21,340 nucleotides of DNA from UMGS1840 sp964537245 (lineage in GTDB: Bacteria > Bacillota > Clostridia > UMGS1840). Both the position numbers and the translations under genes were made by a program. The stretch covers positions 1 to 21,340 of the forward strand of contig CAZHZL010000044.1 in the NCBI GenBank assembly GCA_964537245.1, given 5' to 3'. The notes under the pieces were generated by a model. The model was not told where the DNA came from. It saw nothing but the letters and a program-made list of their open reading frames with translations, and did not search any database. This document shows positions 14,584 through 20,915 of this stretch, piece by piece. Within the stretch, counting starts at the first letter, position 1. The number at the start of each line of letters is the position of its first letter.

Positions 14584-16476
14584 ATGGCAACAAAACAGTT
14601 TAAGACAGAATCAAAAAGAATATTGGATTTAATGATAAATTCAATATATACACACAAAGAAATATTTTTAAGAGAGCTTATTTCAAACGCAAGTGACGCG
14701 ATTGACAAGGTCTATTATAAAGCACTTGCGGACGAAAATGTTGATTTTGATAAATCAAAATATTTTATCAGAATTGAAGCAAACAAGGGTTTAAGAACAC
14801 TTACAATATCCGATATGGGTATCGGAATGACTAAAGAGGAGCTTGAAAATAATTTGGGTACTATTGCAAAATCAGGCTCTCTTGCGTTTAAAAACGAAAA
14901 TGAGAAGAAGGAAGATGTTGATATAATCGGTCAGTTCGGCGTTGGATTTTACAGCGCGTTTATGGTTGCCGATTGTGTAAGCGTATATTCTAAGAGTGCG
15001 GAATCAGAAAGCGGTTTTAAATGGGAATCTAAGGGCGCAAGCGGTTATACAATCGACGAATGCGATAAAGAAGATATCGGAACGAAAATTGTACTTCGTA
15101 TAAAAGATAATACAGAAGATGAAAATTATGATGAATTTTTGGAAGAGTACAGACTTAAAGGTATTATAAAGAAATATTCCGATTTTATCCGCTATCCAAT
15201 TAAAATGCTTTCTAAAAAATCAAAGCTCAAAGAGGGAACAGGTGTTGAAGGCGTTGACGCTGAATACGAGGATTATTTTGAAGATGAAACTCTTAACAGC
15301 ATGGTTCCTATTTGGAGAAGAAACAAAAATGAACTGAAAGCTGAAGACTATGAAAATTTCTATATTGACAAGCACTTTGGCTATGAAAAGCCGCTTAAAT
15401 ATGTTCATGCAAATGTAGACGGTATTACAAGCTATAATGCGATTTTATACATTCCTGCGCGTGCACCGTATGATTTCTATTCCAAAGAATACGAAAAAGG
15501 CTTAGAGCTTTATTCAAACGGAGTTCTTATTATGGAAAAATGCGGTGACTTGTTGCCTGATTATTTCAGCTTTGTTCAGGGACTTGTCGATTCAGCAGAT
15601 TTGTCTTTAAACATATCTCGTGAGCTTTTGCAGCATGACAGACAGCTTCAGTTTATAGCAAAGAAAATTAAGGAAAAAATAAAATCCGAGCTTCTTTCAA
15701 TGCTTAAAAACGAAAGAGAAAAATATGAAGAATTTTTCAATAATTTTGGAAAGACAATAAAATTCGGAGTATATAACGGATTTGGTGCAAACAAAGAATT
15801 TTTGCAGGATCTTCTGATGTTCTATTCTTCAAAGGATAAAAAATATGTAACTTTGGAAGAGTATGTATCAAGAATGAAGGAAGACCAGAAATATATTTAT
15901 TATGCTTGCGGTGAAAGCATGGATAAGCTTGAAAAACTTCCGCAGACTGAGCTTGTTGCAGATAAGGGATACGAAATTCTTTACTGTACAGACGAAATTG
16001 ACGAATTTACAATTCAGATGATGATGAAGTTTAATGACAAAGAGTTTAAATCTGTTGCGAACGGCGATTTGGGACTTGATGACAGTAAAGATGAAAATGA
16101 AGAAACATCTGAACGCTATAAGGATATGTTTGCAAAAATGGGCGGTTTTCTTAAGGATGAAATAAAGGAAGTAAAGATTTCAAAAAGACTCAAAAGTCAT
16201 CCTGTTTGCTTATCTACCGCAGGTGCATTATCAATTGAGATGGAAAAGGTTTTGAAAGCTATGCCTAATTCGGAAAATATAAAAGCTGAAAAAATCCTTG
16301 AAATTAACGAAGCACATGATATTTTTGGTGTTCTTAAAGGCGCCTATGAAGAAAATGACGAAGAAAAGCTTGAAATGTATACAAAGCTTCTCTATAATCA
16401 AGCGCGTCTTATTGAAGGACTTCCGATTGATGACCCTGTTGAATTTACAAATAATATTTGTAAACTTATGAAATAA
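14584..16476 (+). CDS. htpG: Molecular chaperone HtpG (Hsp90)
   Basis: A 630-residue cytoplasmic dimeric chaperone driven by ATP. The GHKL ATPase domain shows E-L-I-S-N-A-S-D-A (31-39, with the catalytic Glu and Mg-binding Asn), D-M-G-I-G-M (77-82) and G-Q-F-G-V-G-F-Y-S-A (116-125). The middle domain contains S-L-N-I-S-R-E-L-L-Q (around 342-351). Length is normal. The ATG at 14584 gives the usual N-terminus A-T-K-Q-F-K; AAGGAG (14565-14570) is 13 bases upstream, slightly far. A 3-codon reading frame, ATG-TCA-ATT-TAA (14571-14582), starts right at the ribosome binding site. A consensus promoter and perfect CIRCE precede it. The next gene follows after 24 bases. Confidence 0.97.
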   Translation: MATKQFKTESKRILDLMINSIYTHKEIFLRELISNASDAIDKVYYKALADENVDFDKSKYFIRIEANKGLRTLTISDMGIGMTKEELENNLGTIAKSGSLAFKNENEKKEDVDIIGQFGVGFYSAFMVADCVSVYSKSAESESGFKWESKGASGYTIDECDKEDIGTKIVLRIKDNTEDENYDEFLEEYRLKGIIKKYSDFIRYPIKMLSKKSKLKEGTGVEGVDAEYEDYFEDETLNSMVPIWRRNKNELKAEDYENFYIDKHFGYEKPLKYVHANVDGITSYNAILYIPARAPYDFYSKEYEKGLELYSNGVLIMEKCGDLLPDYFSFVQGLVDSADLSLNISRELLQHDRQLQFIAKKIKEKIKSELLSMLKNEREKYEEFFNNFGKTIKFGVYNGFGANKEFLQDLLMFYSSKDKKYVTLEEYVSRMKEDQKYIYYACGESMDKLEKLPQTELVADKGYEILYCTDEIDEFTIQMMMKFNDKEFKSVANGDLGLDDSKDENEETSERYKDMFAKMGGFLKDEIKEVKISKRLKSHPVCLSTAGALSIEMEKVLKAMPNSENIKAEKILEINEAHDIFGVLKGAYEENDEEKLEMYTKLLYNQARLIEGLPIDDPVEFTNNICKLMK

Positions 16477-16500
16477 TTAAAATAACAGGAGCAGTTAACT

Positions 16501-17376
16501 ATGAAAAAATTTAGATTTGGAATGTCATCTTGCGGTATGCAGGATTTGACGGAGCAAAATTTTATCGATATGAAAAATGCAGGCGTAAAGGAGCTGGAGT
16601 TGTCTTTTGCGCCTGAAAAATACGATGTTATTGATTGGAACGGTATAAAAGAAAAGGCTGATAAATACGGTATTAATCTGTGGTCATGTCATCTGCCTTT
16701 TGGTCCTTTTGAGAAAATAAATCCCGCCGATGATACGCCTTCTGTTAATGAGTACACAATAAAATATCATGGGGAATTAATAAGGAAAGCTGCTTCAATC
16801 GGAATTAAGGTTATGGTTATACATCCAAGCGGAGAGCCAATTTCAGACGAAGACCGAGAAAAACAGCTTGATACAGCCGGGAAGACGCTTTCAAAGCTTG
16901 CTGATATTGCTGAAAAATACGGCGCTGTGCTCGCTGTTGAGGATTTACCTCGTACATGTCTGGGAAGAGATTCTTCAGACATCAAAAAGCTTCTTTCGTA
17001 TGATGAGAGACTCAGAGTATGCTTTGACACAAATCACCTTTTATCTCAGCAAAACAAAGATTTTATTATTGATGTAGGTGATAAAATTATAACCACTCAT
17101 TTTTCTGATTATGATATGAAAAATGAGCGTCATTGGCTTCCGGGAGAGGGGATAATAGACTGGGTTGAGCTTATTGAAGCGTTGGAATCAGTCGGATACG
17201 AAGGCCCTTTGCTCTACGAAATGGGATTTAATCCTCCTGTCTCAATGGATAGAAGGAAGCTTACTTTTGACGATTTTAAAGAAAATCATCGCTGTCTTGT
17301 TAATAAGCTGCCGCTTAAGCCAATCGGAAAGCCTATACCTGAAAACTGTCTTACATGGCAGGAAAAACCTTGGTAA
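16501..17376 (+). CDS. Sugar phosphate isomerase/epimerase-like TIM-barrel protein
   Basis: A 291-residue protein of the xylose-isomerase-like / AP-endonuclease-2 barrel superfamily (PF01261). Candidate metal ligands fall at the expected strand ends: H64 (S-C-H-L-P), H108 (V-I-H-P-S), E147 (V-E-D-L-P), D176 (F-D-T-N-H), H200 (T-H-F-S-D) and E240 (Y-E-M-G). Members isomerise sugars or related ketoses, but sequence alone does not give the substrate. AGGAG lies 9 bases before the ATG. It is only 24 bases after htpG, so it is probably cotranscribed from the CIRCE-controlled promoter, a rare pairing. No sugar-transport or kinase genes are next to it to suggest a pathway. Confidence 0.85.
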   Translation: MKKFRFGMSSCGMQDLTEQNFIDMKNAGVKELELSFAPEKYDVIDWNGIKEKADKYGINLWSCHLPFGPFEKINPADDTPSVNEYTIKYHGELIRKAASIGIKVMVIHPSGEPISDEDREKQLDTAGKTLSKLADIAEKYGAVLAVEDLPRTCLGRDSSDIKKLLSYDERLRVCFDTNHLLSQQNKDFIIDVGDKIITTHFSDYDMKNERHWLPGEGIIDWVELIEALESVGYEGPLLYEMGFNPPVSMDRRKLTFDDFKENHRCLVNKLPLKPIGKPIPENCLTWQEKPW

Positions 17377-17390
17377 TAATACATATAGCG

Positions 17391-17426
17391 TAATAATCGG
17401 GAAAAGCAGTTTTTTCCCGATTATTA
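17391..17426 (+). terminator. Hairpin at the end of the htpG operon (probable terminator)
   Basis: A perfect 15-bp stem (17391-17405 with 17412-17426) and 6-base loop. The tail is mixed A/T rather than a clean T run, so termination may be weak or Rho-aided. Confidence 0.65.
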
Positions 17427-17457
17427 TATATAAAATAAAAAAATTTATAATTTTCTA

Positions 17458-17486
17458 TTGACAAATAAAATAAAATGGTGTATAAT
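17458..17486 (+). promoter_or_regulatory. Consensus sigma-A promoter for the tRNA-Trp unit
   Basis: TTGACA (17458-17463) and TATAAT (17481-17486), both perfect, with 17 bases between. The tRNA-like relic begins about 22 bases downstream. Confidence 0.88.
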
Positions 17487-17507
17487 AACAATGTTCTGAA
17501 AAAATAT

Positions 17508-17554
17508 AGGGGTATAGTTCAGCTGGTAGAGCGACAGTCTCCAAAAGTCTATGC
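17508..17554 (+). pseudogene. 3'-truncated tRNA-Trp-like relic
   Basis: This stretch aligns base for base with the 5' acceptor strand, D-arm and anticodon loop of the intact tRNA-Trp at 17624, including the 7-base loop CTCCAAA (anticodon CCA). The anticodon stem no longer pairs well (ACAGT against AGTCT). The variable region, T-arm, 3' acceptor strand and CCA are missing. After about 17554 the sequence is unrelated. It cannot fold as a tRNA, but it is transcribed ahead of the intact tRNA from the shared promoter. It is a partial tandem duplication or the scar of an insertion. Confidence 0.75.
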
Positions 17555-17581
17555 TCGATAACAATTTAATAACAAGAAAAC

Positions 17582-17617
17582 AATCGTAAAGCCCATAAAA
17601 TCAAGGGGTTTGCGATT
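17582..17617 (+). other. Hairpin between the tRNA relic and tRNA-Trp
   Basis: Arms 17582-17594 and 17605-17617 pair over 13 positions with one G-G mismatch and one G-T pair, loop of 10. It is not followed by a T run, so it is not a standard terminator. It could help 5' processing of the tRNA transcript or be leftover from an inserted piece. Confidence 0.4.
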
Positions 17618-17623
17618 CTATAC

Positions 17624-17699
17624 AGGGGTATAGCTCAGTTGGTAGAGCAGAGGTCTCCAAAACCTCGTGCCGTGGGTTCAAGTCCTACTGCCCCTGCCA
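17624..17699 (+). tRNA. tRNA-Trp (anticodon CCA)
   Basis: A complete 76-base cloverleaf with encoded CCA. The acceptor AGGGGTA pairs with TGCCCCT, the D-stem GCTC with GAGC, and the anticodon stem GAGGT with ACCTC around the loop CTCCAAA. The T-stem GTGGG pairs with CCTAC around TTCAAGT. The anticodon CCA reads UGG (Trp). The discriminator base is G. It lies downstream of the consensus promoter and is followed by a strong terminator. Confidence 0.95.
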
Positions 17700-17720
17700 T
17701 TCATATCCACAACGGATAGA

Positions 17721-17753
17721 AAAACCCGATGGTTATAAGCCATCGGGTTTTTT
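17721..17753 (+). terminator. Intrinsic terminator of the tRNA-Trp unit
   Basis: A perfect 12-bp stem (17721-17732 with 17740-17751) and 7-base loop, T run to 17753. Its core is closely similar to the terminator at 19918-19950. Confidence 0.92.
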
Positions 17754-17864
17754 GTGTATGACGGGAATATCAATGCACCGTGGTGAAAGTCCACCGAGGG
17801 TAGTTATCGTCGAACTCGAAAGTGATTTGCAAGTTTTAAAGGCTATTTGTCAGTAGTTGTGGAG
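17754..17864 (+). mobile_element. Possible 5' fragment of a group II intron (no reverse transcriptase)
   Basis: Starting GTGTATGACGGGAA right after the terminator T run, this stretch has features I associate with the 5' end of bacterial group II introns. These are a GTGYG-like start, a GGTGAAAGTCC stem-loop (GTGG-TGAAAGT-CCAC near 17780-17794) and a later CGAACTCGAAAGTGA segment. Class C introns are known to insert directly after terminator hairpins, which fits. Nothing resembling domain V or a LtrA-type ORF follows, and after about 17865 the sequence is plain AT-rich DNA. It would be a dead remnant. The call is from memory of intron sequences and is uncertain; another structured RNA is possible. 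Confidence 0.4.
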
Positions 17865-17982
17865 AAAAAAATTATAAAGAAATTTTTGGATCAATTTGGA
17901 TATTATTTGTACATATTGTTTTTTTAAAAAAAGTAATGACAATTATAATGATTAAAATAATTATAAAATAAATAAAATTATA

Positions 17983-18011
17983 TTGACAAATTTTAATTAC
18001 TATGATATAAT
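17983..18011 (+). promoter_or_regulatory. Consensus sigma-A promoter for the Phd / HipA-like / HIRAN operon
   Basis: TTGACA (17983-17988) and TATAAT (18006-18011), both perfect, with a 17-base spacer. The first start codon is about 36 bases downstream. The flanking 17865-17982 DNA is extremely AT-rich with short palindromes such as ATAATTAT but no convincing operator. Confidence 0.85.
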
Positions 18012-18046
18012 ATTATTGTATTTTGATTTCGTTGGGAGGTGCCTTC

Positions 18047-18241
18047 GTGGGTATAACAGATATGCTAAAGCAGTTGGTTCCAATTACACAATTTAATAAA
18101 GGTAAAGCTTCGCAATTGTTCTCTCGTGTGAAAAAAGGAGAACCTCTGGTGGTAATAAAAAATAATACACCGGTAGCAGTTGTGATATCCCCAGAAGATT
18201 ACGAAATAATCGAAATGTACAATAATAAAAATGGAGGATGA
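18047..18241 (+). CDS. Phd/YefM-like antitoxin
   Basis: A 64-residue protein. The segment V-P-I-T-Q-F-N-K-G-K-A-S-Q-L-F-S-R-V, then G-E-P-L-V-V-I-K-N-N-T-P-V-A-V-V-I-S-P-E-D-Y-E (about 32-55), is the core of the Phd/YefM antitoxin fold. That fold binds DNA as a dimer and uses its C-terminus to neutralise a toxin. The C-terminal toxin-binding tail is very short here (about 10 residues after the core). The start is GTG at 18047, with GGGAGGTG at 18034-18041; ATG at 18059 is an alternative. The kinase gene starts 3 bases after its stop. It is probably the operon's autoregulator. Phd proteins normally pair with Doc, YoeB or similar toxins, so a HipA-like partner is unusual. Confidence 0.8.
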   Translation: MGITDMLKQLVPITQFNKGKASQLFSRVKKGEPLVVIKNNTPVAVVISPEDYEIIEMYNNKNGG

Positions 18242-18244
18242 AAT

Positions 18245-19171
18245 ATGATTAAAACAATAGATTTTAGTTCTTGGAATATTTATGATGGTGCCTCAGAAGG
18301 TAGTGGACGCAGTGAAAAAATCTGGTTACAATCAAAAAATGGCGATATTGGATTGTTTAAATTTCCTAAAGTCAATCCTTCGGATAACAAAGAAACTACT
18401 GAACATATTTCCGAACATCTAGCGCATAAAATAGGTAATATTGTGGGAGTGCCTACCGCGAAAGTAGACTTAGGGGAATATAATGGTCGTATAGGTTGCA
18501 TGAGTCACTTTGTATGTGAGGAAAAAGAAATTCTACGTGAAGGGATTTGGTTTATTTCTGCAAAATTTCCGGGATATAGTGCAGATGAAATGGTTGATAC
18601 TAATGATGGAAAATATTATTGTTTAAATCATTTATTAGAGGCGGTTCCTAATATCTTATCAAGTACAATATGGATTAAAATGATGTTGTTTGACTTTCTT
18701 ATTGGTAATAGTGATAGGCATCAGAGTAATTGGGCAATACTTATAAAAGTTGAAAAAGAACAATCAATAAGGCTAAAATGGTGTCCTTTATACGATAATG
18801 GCTCATCTCTTTGTTGTTATGTAAATGATGAAGATGCAGATAAACTGCTTGGAAATGATAAAAATAGATTTGAATCTTTAGTTGATTCAAAATCAAAGTC
18901 ATTAATACGGTTTGATGGGACAAAAAAGAAATTGCCTACTCATAGGGAAGTTGTTGAGTTTTTATTAAAAAATTATTCAGCAACTAGAGAAGTAGCTAGA
19001 ACATTTTTAGATAGGTTACCTTCTTGTAAAATAGAGGAACTTTTGAATGAATATCCCGAAAAACTTTTATCTGAAAATAAAAAGAAATTAATTATTGCTT
19101 TTTTAAATAAAAAATGTGAAGTTTTATGCGAATTATTAAAGGAGGTAGAAAAAAGTGGAGAAAACAAATAA
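18245..19171 (+). CDS. HipA/HipT-like serine/threonine kinase (putative toxin)
   Basis: A 308-residue HipA-like kinase. Residues 15-25 (G-A-S-E-G-S-G-R-S-E-K) form a Gly/Ser-rich loop; K39 in L-F-K-F-P-K is the likely ATP-binding Lys. G-N-S-D-R-H-Q-S-N-W (154-163) holds the catalytic D157, and L-Y-D-N-G-S-S-L (182-189) the metal-binding D184. All catalytic motifs look intact. HipA-type kinases phosphorylate targets such as aminoacyl-tRNA synthetases and cause growth arrest. At 308 residues it lacks the roughly 100-residue N-terminal subdomain of full-length HipA, as HipT does. GGAGG precedes the ATG. It sits between a Phd-like gene and a HIRAN gene, which it overlaps by 17 bases. Confidence 0.85.
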   Translation: MIKTIDFSSWNIYDGASEGSGRSEKIWLQSKNGDIGLFKFPKVNPSDNKETTEHISEHLAHKIGNIVGVPTAKVDLGEYNGRIGCMSHFVCEEKEILREGIWFISAKFPGYSADEMVDTNDGKYYCLNHLLEAVPNILSSTIWIKMMLFDFLIGNSDRHQSNWAILIKVEKEQSIRLKWCPLYDNGSSLCCYVNDEDADKLLGNDKNRFESLVDSKSKSLIRFDGTKKKLPTHREVVEFLLKNYSATREVARTFLDRLPSCKIEELLNEYPEKLLSENKKKLIIAFLNKKCEVLCELLKEVEKSGENK

Positions 19172-19841
19172 TTTTCTTTATTTGATTTGGAAAGATCCAA
19201 TTACAAGAAAAAATTTTGTGGTTGGCAAGTTGACTAAAAATGGAAAATATCAATTTCAGTATTGTGAAGATTTTGGAAAAGCAGAAACTTATGGATGGTC
19301 GAAGTTAGAAGTTTTTACTGGAGAGAACGTCTATGAAAGTGATGTGCTGTTTCCTGTGTTTGCGAGTCGTCTGCCAGACAGGAAAAGACGCGATATAAAT
19401 AAAATTTTAGAAAAATATGGATTATCAGAATATGATGAATTCGAGCTGTTAAGAAAAAGTGAAGGTCGTTTGCCAATTGATACTTATTCTTTCATTGATC
19501 CTATTTTTCCTGAGGATGAAAAAATCCAAAGAGAATTTTATATTATGGGAGTTCGCTATAATACAGCATGTAAAGGAGAACTTTGCGATCTTTTGCCAAA
19601 AGTGAATATTGGAAATGAGTTGTTTTTTGAAATGGATCCACAAAATAAACACGATCATAATGCACTTCGTGTTGTAACACAGGATAAGGAATTCCTTGGA
19701 TATGTGCCCAGATACTATAACTTGCCCATTATTGAACGTATTAATGCAGGTATATCTTATGTTTGCAAGATAGTTGATATTAATTCGTATAAGAATTGTC
19801 CAGAGTGTATTAAGGTACAGTTGAATATTCCAAAACAGTAA
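19155..19841 (+). CDS. HipA-N-terminus-like plus HIRAN domain protein
   Basis: A 228-residue protein with two parts. Residues about 7-115 contain V-G-K-L-T-K-N-G-K-Y-Q-F-Q-Y (23-36) and L-F-P-V-F-A-S-R-L-P (65-74). These resemble the N-terminal subdomain of HipA, supplied by HipS in HipBST systems, although similarity is short. Residues about 130-205 fit a HIRAN domain: G-N-E-L-F-F-E-M-D-P-Q-N-K-H-D-H-N-A-L-R-V (153-173), then G-Y-V-P-R-Y-Y (182-188). HIRAN domains bind DNA 3' ends in repair helicases such as HLTF and are also found alone in bacteria. The start is GTG at 19155, with GGAGGT at 19141-19146. Overlap with the kinase gene implies coupled translation. It may be the kinase's antitoxin or its target-finding partner. 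Confidence 0.7.
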   Translation: MEKTNNFLYLIWKDPITRKNFVVGKLTKNGKYQFQYCEDFGKAETYGWSKLEVFTGENVYESDVLFPVFASRLPDRKRRDINKILEKYGLSEYDEFELLRKSEGRLPIDTYSFIDPIFPEDEKIQREFYIMGVRYNTACKGELCDLLPKVNIGNELFFEMDPQNKHDHNALRVVTQDKEFLGYVPRYYNLPIIERINAGISYVCKIVDINSYKNCPECIKVQLNIPKQ

Positions 19842-19917
19842 ATCCTATATGGTTTTAGAAGTTTTTTGATTAAAATTAGTATTTTTATTAGAAAATAGAT
19901 TCAATTATTGTGAATAT

Positions 19918-19950
19918 AAAATCCCGATGGTTAAAGCAATCGGGATTTTT
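19918..19950. terminator. Bidirectional terminator between the HIRAN gene and the recombinase relic
   Basis: An 11-bp stem (19918-19928 with 19939-19949) flanked by A on the left and T on the right. It serves the plus operon ending at 19841 and the minus operon ending at 19957. Confidence 0.85.
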
Positions 19951-19956
19951 GCATGC

Positions 19957-20661
19957 TTATTTTTCCTTTAAAATAACCTCTTCTGTTATGGAATAATCAT
20001 CTGAGATATTGAACTCTATAATTAGCTTTTCCTTAAATACAGTTACTTGTTTTACATATTGTTGCGCAATAGCTTTTTTGTTTTTTAAATCTCCGCTTTG
20101 AAGAAGTTTCTTTGCTTTTCGGAAAGCGGTTTTTATTTTATCCGGACTTATAGTCATCTGAGATATTCTTCTGTTTATATCTGATAGAGAAGCTTCAAGA
20201 GTTGCTTTTGTTTCTTCAAGTTCCCTCAGTTTTTCTGCAAGAGCAGGAGAACCGGTAGAAACCATGATATTTACTATATTTGAAATGCCTTTTTCAGTTT
20301 CCGAAAGTTTATTTTTAATTTCCTTTTGCATTGTCATAAATTCGCTATTTTTACTTAAAGCAAACTCATTATATTTTTCAATAATTTCTGGGAGAAGTTT
20401 TTCATTAAACACTCTATCAGCAAGTTTTTTCAAAACAAGTTCTTCAATGAAATCTTTCTTAGCATCATCAAGCATTTTTTGAAATTCAGGTCTGTTATCT
20501 GTAGTTCCGCTTATACCGCGGTCTGCATAATTTTTCAGCAAAGCATAGCCTTGCTTATCTATAAAATCTTTTATTGCACGCATTTGTGCTTCAATTGATT
20601 CTTCTCTTTGCATATCGGTTGAAAATCTTGTATATGCTACTGCGCGTGTAAGCTCAGCCAT
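19957..20661 (-). pseudogene. Large serine recombinase with internal deletion
   Basis: The 234-residue reading frame joins both ends of a large serine recombinase. Residues 1-69 are the start of the resolvase domain: Y-T-R-F-S-T-D (catalytic Ser S14), S-I-E-A-Q, then D-R-G-I-S-G-T-x3-R-P-E-F-Q-K-M. From about residue 71 (F-I-E-E-L-V-L...V-F-N-E-K) it is the C-terminal part, with a long coiled coil (about 105-170). The rest of the catalytic domain, the recombinase domain and the zinc ribbon are missing. Intact members are about 500 residues or more, so 250-300 are lost, in frame, near 20452-20457. It cannot be an active recombinase. AGGTGG precedes the ATG. It is the last gene of the minus-strand mobile cluster. 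Confidence 0.85.
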
Positions 20662-20699
20662 GCTTTGCCACCACCTTTCTTTAATGAATTATTTGTTTT

Positions 20700-20762
20700 T
20701 TATGCGTTTTTTTCTGCATTAAGAATTTCAAAAATTGCTTCCAGAATAAGCTCTATATTCAT
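20700..20762 (-). CDS. Tiny 20-residue ORF upstream of the recombinase
   Basis: A 20-codon frame (M-N-I-E-L-I-L-E-A-I-F-E-I-L-N-A-E-K-N-A) with a strong AGGAGGTG ribosome binding site. Its ATG overlaps the TGA of the preceding ORF by the ATGA arrangement typical of translational coupling. The peptide would be an amphipathic helix. Very short ORFs ahead of serine recombinases are common in clostridial mobile elements, but I do not recognise this one. It may be a real peptide or a leader that sets recombinase translation. Confidence 0.45.
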   Translation of the reverse strand: MNIELILEAIFEILNAEKNA

Positions 20763-20911
20763 TTTTTGACACCTCCTGAATTTTCTTTTAATATTTTTTC
20801 TATAATTTCCGGATGTTCTTTACGAAAAAGCTCAGCTTCTCTTGCAAAAAATTCGTCTATAATTCTCGAATACTCCGAAAAACTACCTTTAATTTTAACT
20901 TTATCTTCCAT
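20759..20911 (-). CDS. Small 50-residue hypothetical protein of a mobile element
   Basis: A 50-codon frame, too short for many gene finders, starting at ATG 20909-20911 with GGAG about 10 bases upstream. The product is highly charged and helical (S-E-Y-S-R-I-I-D-E-F-F-A-R-E-A-E in the middle). No domain is recognised. It lies 4 bases after the primase stop and overlaps the next micro-ORF by 4 bases, so it is embedded in one transcription unit with the primase and recombinase. A small DNA-binding accessory protein is possible but unsupported. Confidence 0.6.
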   Translation of the reverse strand: MEDKVKIKGSFSEYSRIIDEFFAREAELFRKEHPEIIEKILKENSGGVKK

Positions 20912-20915
20912 AACA

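Noticed and set aside
17508..17554. First tRNA-like copy as a working tRNA
   Set aside because: The T-arm, variable loop and 3' acceptor strand are absent and the anticodon stem does not pair.
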